Of a DNA stretch of 64,000 nucleotides, positions 63,400 to 64,000 are shown one piece after another (within the stretch, counting starts at the first letter, position 1; each line of letters opens with the position of its first letter). Made by a program: the position numbers and the translations under genes. A model generated the notes under the pieces. It worked only from the letters and a program-made list of their open reading frames with translations, ran no database searches and had not been told where the DNA came from. The stretch is from Arthrobacter burdickii (GTDB lineage: Bacteria; Actinomycetota; Actinomycetes; Actinomycetales; Micrococcaceae): assembly GCF_030433645.1 (NCBI RefSeq), contig NZ_JAROCG010000001.1:3038001-3102000 (forward strand), in the 5' to 3' direction.

Positions 63400-64000
63400 G
63401 CACGATCCGTGTCCTCGTCGTGGAGGACGACCCCGTGGCCGCGGACGCGCACGCCGAGTACGTGCGTCGGCTCGAGGGCTTCGAACTCGTGGGTGTCGCC
63501 CGGAGCGGTGCGGAACTCGCGGTCTTCCTCCACCTGGCCGGTGAGGGGACGGGCCAGGCGGAGGCGGCCGTCGACCTCATGCTGCTGGACATGAATCTGC
63601 CGGACGCGCACGGACTGGACATCATCCGCCGGGTGCGCGGGCTCGGCCTGCCGCTGGACATCATCGCGATCACCGCGGTGCGTGACCTGCACGTGGTGCG
63701 CTCGGCCATCTCGTCCGGCATCGTGCAGTACCTCATCAAGCCCTTCACCTACTCCGCGTTCCGGGAGAAGCTCGAGGCCTACCGGGAGTTCCGCCAGAAC
63801 CTGGTGGACCAGGCGTCCGCCACGACGCAGGCCGAGGTGGACCAGGCCTTCGCCTCCCTGAGGCCCGTCACGGCGGCCACGCTGCCCAAGGGCCTCTCGG
63901 CCGAGACTTTGCGGGCTGTCTCGCGCCTGCTGAAGGAACTCCGGGAACCGACGTCGGCCATCGAGGTGTCGGAGTCCCTGTCCATGTCCCGGGTCACCGC
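63396..64000 (+). CDS. CitB/DcuR-type response regulator, 3' end outside window
   Basis: The receiver domain starts IRVLVVEDDPVAADAHAEYV and has the phospho-acceptor D65 in LMLLDMNLPDAHG and K115 in YLIKPF. A linker (about 120-170) is followed by the start of a C-terminal helix-turn-helix (SAIEVSESLSMSRVT). About 201 residues are visible; the family is 220-240. The ATG at 63396 overlaps the kinase stop. It probably activates dctA. Confidence 0.93.
   Translation, partial: MSTIRVLVVEDDPVAADAHAEYVRRLEGFELVGVARSGAELAVFLHLAGEGTGQAEAAVDLMLLDMNLPDAHGLDIIRRVRGLGLPLDIIAITAVRDLHVVRSAISSGIVQYLIKPFTYSAFREKLEAYREFRQNLVDQASATTQAEVDQAFASLRPVTAATLPKGLSAETLRAVSRLLKELREPTSAIEVSESLSMSRVT

Overview
This is a chromosomal window from a high-GC actinobacterium. 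The best fit is the Micrococcaceae (Arthrobacter and relatives). Supporting signs are a mycothione reductase, Wag31/SepF/FtsR/GarA/PknL-type proteins, GTG starts, and a MurE specificity loop that is not the DNPR loop of diaminopimelate enzymes. I see no phage, insertion sequence, CRISPR array or resistance island. Almost everything is conserved core genome, so the interest lies in regulatory sites, starts, and repeats or tails attached to core proteins.

Layout. 1-7.9 kb: the start of hisD (cut by the window edge), a membrane protein and a flavin reductase, then lspA-rluD-dnaE on the minus strand. 8.1-27.9 kb: one long minus-strand division and cell wall (dcw) cluster. In transcription order it is mraZ, rsmH, ftsL, ftsI, murE, murF, mraY, murD, ftsW, murG, murC, ftsQ, ftsZ, pgeF, yggS, sepF, yggT and wag31, with seven start/stop overlaps. 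murB, ddl and ftsA are absent. mraZ is preceded by three evenly spaced MraZ-type boxes. A conserved-looking RNA hairpin lies between mraZ and rsmH, and ftsZ has an AT-rich palindromic promoter region. 28-44 kb: a set known from mycobacteria as Rv2169c-Rv2187: DUF3040 protein, dinB, polyprenyl synthetase, Rv2175c-like DNA-binding protein, a secreted LysM/transglycosylase, a PASTA kinase (PknL type), class II DAHP synthase, an acyltransferase, a ROK kinase, an acyl-CoA ligase and mycothione reductase.

44-51.7 kb: pyruvate carboxylase, an orphan ParA ATPase, then the minus-strand group gcvH-garA-ftsR-DUF151 nuclease-merR. 51.9-59.5 kb: tRNA-Pro, and the chromosome-segregation/translation operon parA-scpA-scpB-rluB-tyrA-cmk-der. 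59.9-64 kb: a DctA-type dicarboxylate symporter divergent from a CitA/DcuS-type two-component system, with a Crp/GlxR-type palindrome between them.

How the parts may work together. The window holds both a likely Ser/Thr kinase sensor of peptidoglycan (PASTA) and its likely targets: the Rv2175c homologue, the FHA protein GarA with its ETT motif, and the division machinery. It also holds the MerR-type regulator FtsR together with its expected target ftsZ. The most testable new idea is that the twin GTTAACGTT sequences upstream of ftsZ are the FtsR operator in this lineage.
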